From Phycisphaerales bacterium UBA7708 (GTDB lineage Bacteria; Planctomycetota; Phycisphaerae; Sedimentisphaerales; Anaerohalosphaeraceae): DNA of 7,598 nt. Positions within the stretch are counted from its first letter, which is position 1; each line of letters opens with the position of its first letter. This document shows positions 5,604 through 7,598 of this stretch, in pieces. The notes beneath the pieces are model-generated. The model was not told where the DNA came from, made no database searches, and was given only the letters and a program-made list of their open reading frames with translations. The DNA lies in assembly GCA_002482415.1 (NCBI GenBank), contig DLFY01000265.1, positions 1 through 7,598 on the forward strand, read 5' to 3'. The position numbers were made by a program, and so were the translations under genes.

Positions 5604-7598
5604 TCATTTCCATGCCAGCGGTTTTTGCCATGCCTGTTTCAGAGATGCCAGATCGCAATCCACGACCACCTGCTGCTTGCGGCTGCGAATGGTCAGCCGG
5701 TCGGTATGGATAACCTCACCAATCTGCCCAAACGGCACATTCGACATCAGCGATGCAAATTCATGGAAATGCGACGGAGCGACTTCAACGATATACCGGC
5801 TGTTGGATTCACTGAACAACTGGGCATCGGTTCGCACGCAATCTTCGGTCGTCGGCAGCCCGCGTAAATCGGCATTAATGCCCAGACCGCCGGCAAAGGC
5901 CATTTCCGCCAGCGCCACAGCCAGTCCGCCTTCGGAGCAGTCGTGACAGCTTCGCACCAGCCCCTTGCGGATGGCTTCACTGAGCTTCTGAGCCGTTCGC
6001 AGCGCCCGGCTGATTTCGACTTTGGGAACATTGGCGCCCATTTGACCGCTTAATCGATAATAATGCGAGCCGCCTAATTCATTGCCCGTGGAACCGACCA
6101 CAAACAGCAGATTGCCCGCCTGCTTGGCATCCATCGTCACGCACTGGTTAATATCGTCCACGATACCGATGGCGCTGACCAGCAGTGTGGCGGGAATCGA
6201 AATCACCCGTCCGTCTTCGCAGACGAATTCATTATTGAGCGAGTCCTTGCCGGAAATAAACGGCGTGCCGAAGCCCATCGCCCCATCATAGCAGGCCTGA
6301 GCGGCTCGAACCAGCGTCCCGAAGGTCGTCGGACGATTGCAATTGCCCCAGCAGAAGTTATCCAGCAGGGCAATCCGGTCGGGCCGGGCGCCGACGCAAA
6401 TCAGGTTGCGAATCGCCTCGTCGATTCCCGACAATGCCATCCAGTAAGGATCGATATCGCCATAGAGGGGATTCATCCCGCAGGCCACCGCAATACCACG
6501 GTCCGACTTGTGCAGCGGACGAATGACCGCCGCGTCCGAGGGGCCGTCGTTGGCAATCCCGGTCAGGGGCTTAATGACGCTGCCGCCCTGCACTTCGTGG
6601 TCGTATTGACGGATGACCCATTCTTTGCTGGCGACGTTGTAGCTGGACAGAATCGCCAGCACCTCGTCGTTATAGTTTTTCTTTTCGGCGATGGCCGGCT
6701 CCGACAATTTCGGACTGGTCCATACCGCCTTGCGGGAATATTTGGAAATTCCTTCGTGCAGGAATTCCATGTCCAGCCGCCCGACTTCCACGCCGTTATA
6801 TCGCAGGACAAGCTGCTTATCATCGGTAAACCGCCCGATGACGGTGGCCTCAACATCCTCGGACGCAAACAGGGCCAGCGTTTTTTCAATCTGTTCGGGA
6901 CGGACGGCAATGACCATTCGTTCCTGGGCCTCACTGATCCAGATTTCCGTATAGCTGAGGCCGGCGTATTTGAGCGGCACTTTATCCAAATCGACAATTG
7001 CACCGAGCTTTTCGCCCATTTCGCCGACCGCACTGGAAAGGCCGCCCGCGCCGCAGTCGGTGATGGAATCATACAGTCCCTGATCGCGGGCCATCAACAG
7101 CACATCCAGCATCTTCTTTTCGGTGATGGCGTTACCGATCTGGACGGCATGTGAAAAAATCGTCTCATGTTCGTGGGTCATTTCGCCGCTGGAGAATGTG
7201 GCACCGTGGATGCCATCCCGGCCCGTCCGGCCGCCGACGACAACGATATAATCCCCGGATTTCTGATGTTTAAAGCATTTATCGCGGGGAATCAGGCCGA
7301 TATTCCCGCAAAACACCAGCGGATTGGCGACATAGCGATCATCAAAATAAATCGCACCGTTAATGGTGGGAATCCCCATGCGGTTGCCGTAGTCGCGCAC
7401 GCCGGAAACAACACCTTTCATAATCCGCCGGGGATGCAGCACCCCCTTGGGCACTTCAGATAAAGGCATATCCGGCCGGGCAAAACAGAAGATGTCGGTA
7501 TTGGCGACCGGTTTGGCCCCCATCCCGGTACCCATCGGGTCACGGATGACGCCGCCGATGCCCGTTGCCGAACCACCGTAGGGGTCCAGCGCCGAGGG
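5604..7598 (-). CDS. purL: Phosphoribosylformylglycinamidine synthase, synthetase subunit PurL (5' end outside window)
   Basis: The frame is open from the right edge to TGA at 5604-5606, giving 664 visible residues; the ATG at 7535 is internal. The enzyme uses ATP and ammonia to convert FGAR to FGAM, the fourth step of IMP synthesis. The visible part starts with P-S-A-L-D-P-Y-G-G-S-A-T-G-I-G-G-V-I-R-D (1-20), which normally follows the N-H-N-H catalytic region, so the N-terminus including that His is missing here. Then come G-G-R-T-G-R-D-G-I-H-G-A-T-F-S (122-136), T-D-C-G-A-G-G-L (180-187), the second-half S-G-K-D-S-L-N-N-E (449-457), and C-H-D-C-S-E-G-G-L (551-559) of the second AIRS C-terminal domain. 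There is no C-terminal glutaminase domain; that function is the separate purQ gene downstream. Whether a PurS-like domain is fused at the N-terminus cannot be seen, and no purS gene is in the window. Confidence 0.96.
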   Translation of the reverse strand, partial: PSALDPYGGSATGIGGVIRDPMGTGMGAKPVANTDIFCFARPDMPLSEVPKGVLHPRRIMKGVVSGVRDYGNRMGIPTINGAIYFDDRYVANPLVFCGNIGLIPRDKCFKHQKSGDYIVVVGGRTGRDGIHGATFSSGEMTHEHETIFSHAVQIGNAITEKKMLDVLLMARDQGLYDSITDCGAGGLSSAVGEMGEKLGAIVDLDKVPLKYAGLSYTEIWISEAQERMVIAVRPEQIEKTLALFASEDVEATVIGRFTDDKQLVLRYNGVEVGRLDMEFLHEGISKYSRKAVWTSPKLSEPAIAEKKNYNDEVLAILSSYNVASKEWVIRQYDHEVQGGSVIKPLTGIANDGPSDAAVIRPLHKSDRGIAVACGMNPLYGDIDPYWMALSGIDEAIRNLICVGARPDRIALLDNFCWGNCNRPTTFGTLVRAAQACYDGAMGFGTPFISGKDSLNNEFVCEDGRVISIPATLLVSAIGIVDDINQCVTMDAKQAGNLLFVVGSTGNELGGSHYYRLSGQMGANVPKVEISRALRTAQKLSEAIRKGLVRSCHDCSEGGLAVALAEMAFAGGLGINADLRGLPTTEDCVRTDAQLFSESNSRYIVEVAPSHFHEFASLMSNVPFGQIGEVIHTDRLTIRSRKQQVVVDCDLASLKQAWQKPLAWK

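Noticed and set aside
6510..7154. Plus-strand open frame of 214 codons antisense to purL
   Set aside because: The opposite strand encodes conserved PurL motifs throughout; the antisense product shows no family features.
1..7598. CRISPR arrays, tRNA or rRNA genes, insertion sequences, toxin-antitoxin or phage-defence genes
   Set aside because: No regularly spaced repeats, cloverleaf-forming segments, transposase motifs or defence domains were seen on either strand.

Overview
The window looks like a bacterial chromosome segment from the PVC superphylum, most likely a planctomycete of the Phycisphaerae type, with Lentisphaerota or Kiritimatiellota as alternatives. The evidence is an ECF sigma factor of the Rhodopirellula/Verrucomicrobium style, a FecR-domain protein ending in an NPCBM-type carbohydrate-binding domain, and a secreted protein with an N-terminal domain common in that superphylum. 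This assignment rests on recalled family resemblance, not on a database search. All six genes lie on the minus strand, so transcription runs from high to low coordinates. There are no RNA genes, CRISPR arrays, insertion sequences or transposon ends that I can see.

Right part (4745-7598): the 3' two thirds of purL (running off the right edge) is followed by purQ. Together they encode the synthetase and glutaminase parts of FGAM synthase, step four of purine biosynthesis. 45 bases after purQ comes an MFS permease (3455-4699) that is probably read from the same transcript. Nothing in its sequence ties it to purines.

Middle (3054-3454): a 400-base AT-rich intergenic region with no gene. It separates the purine/permease unit from the regulatory unit and must hold the promoter of the latter. 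It contains several palindromes or inverted repeats that are candidate operator or hairpin elements.

Left part (1-3053): an ECF sigma factor gene overlaps by one base (TAATG) with a gene for a 563-residue single-pass membrane protein. That protein has a cytoplasmic N-terminal region, one membrane helix, a periplasmic FecR domain and a C-terminal NPCBM-like lectin domain. 190 bases further on comes the 5' part of a gene for a signal-peptide-bearing secreted protein, cut by the left edge. The likely logic, which is inference, is a cell-surface signalling module in which the FecR/NPCBM protein controls its partner sigma factor in response to a glycan or cell-envelope ligand, with the secreted protein as a possible output or partner.

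Most of the window is ordinary metabolism. The part most worth following up is the sigma/FecR-NPCBM/secreted-protein cassette.
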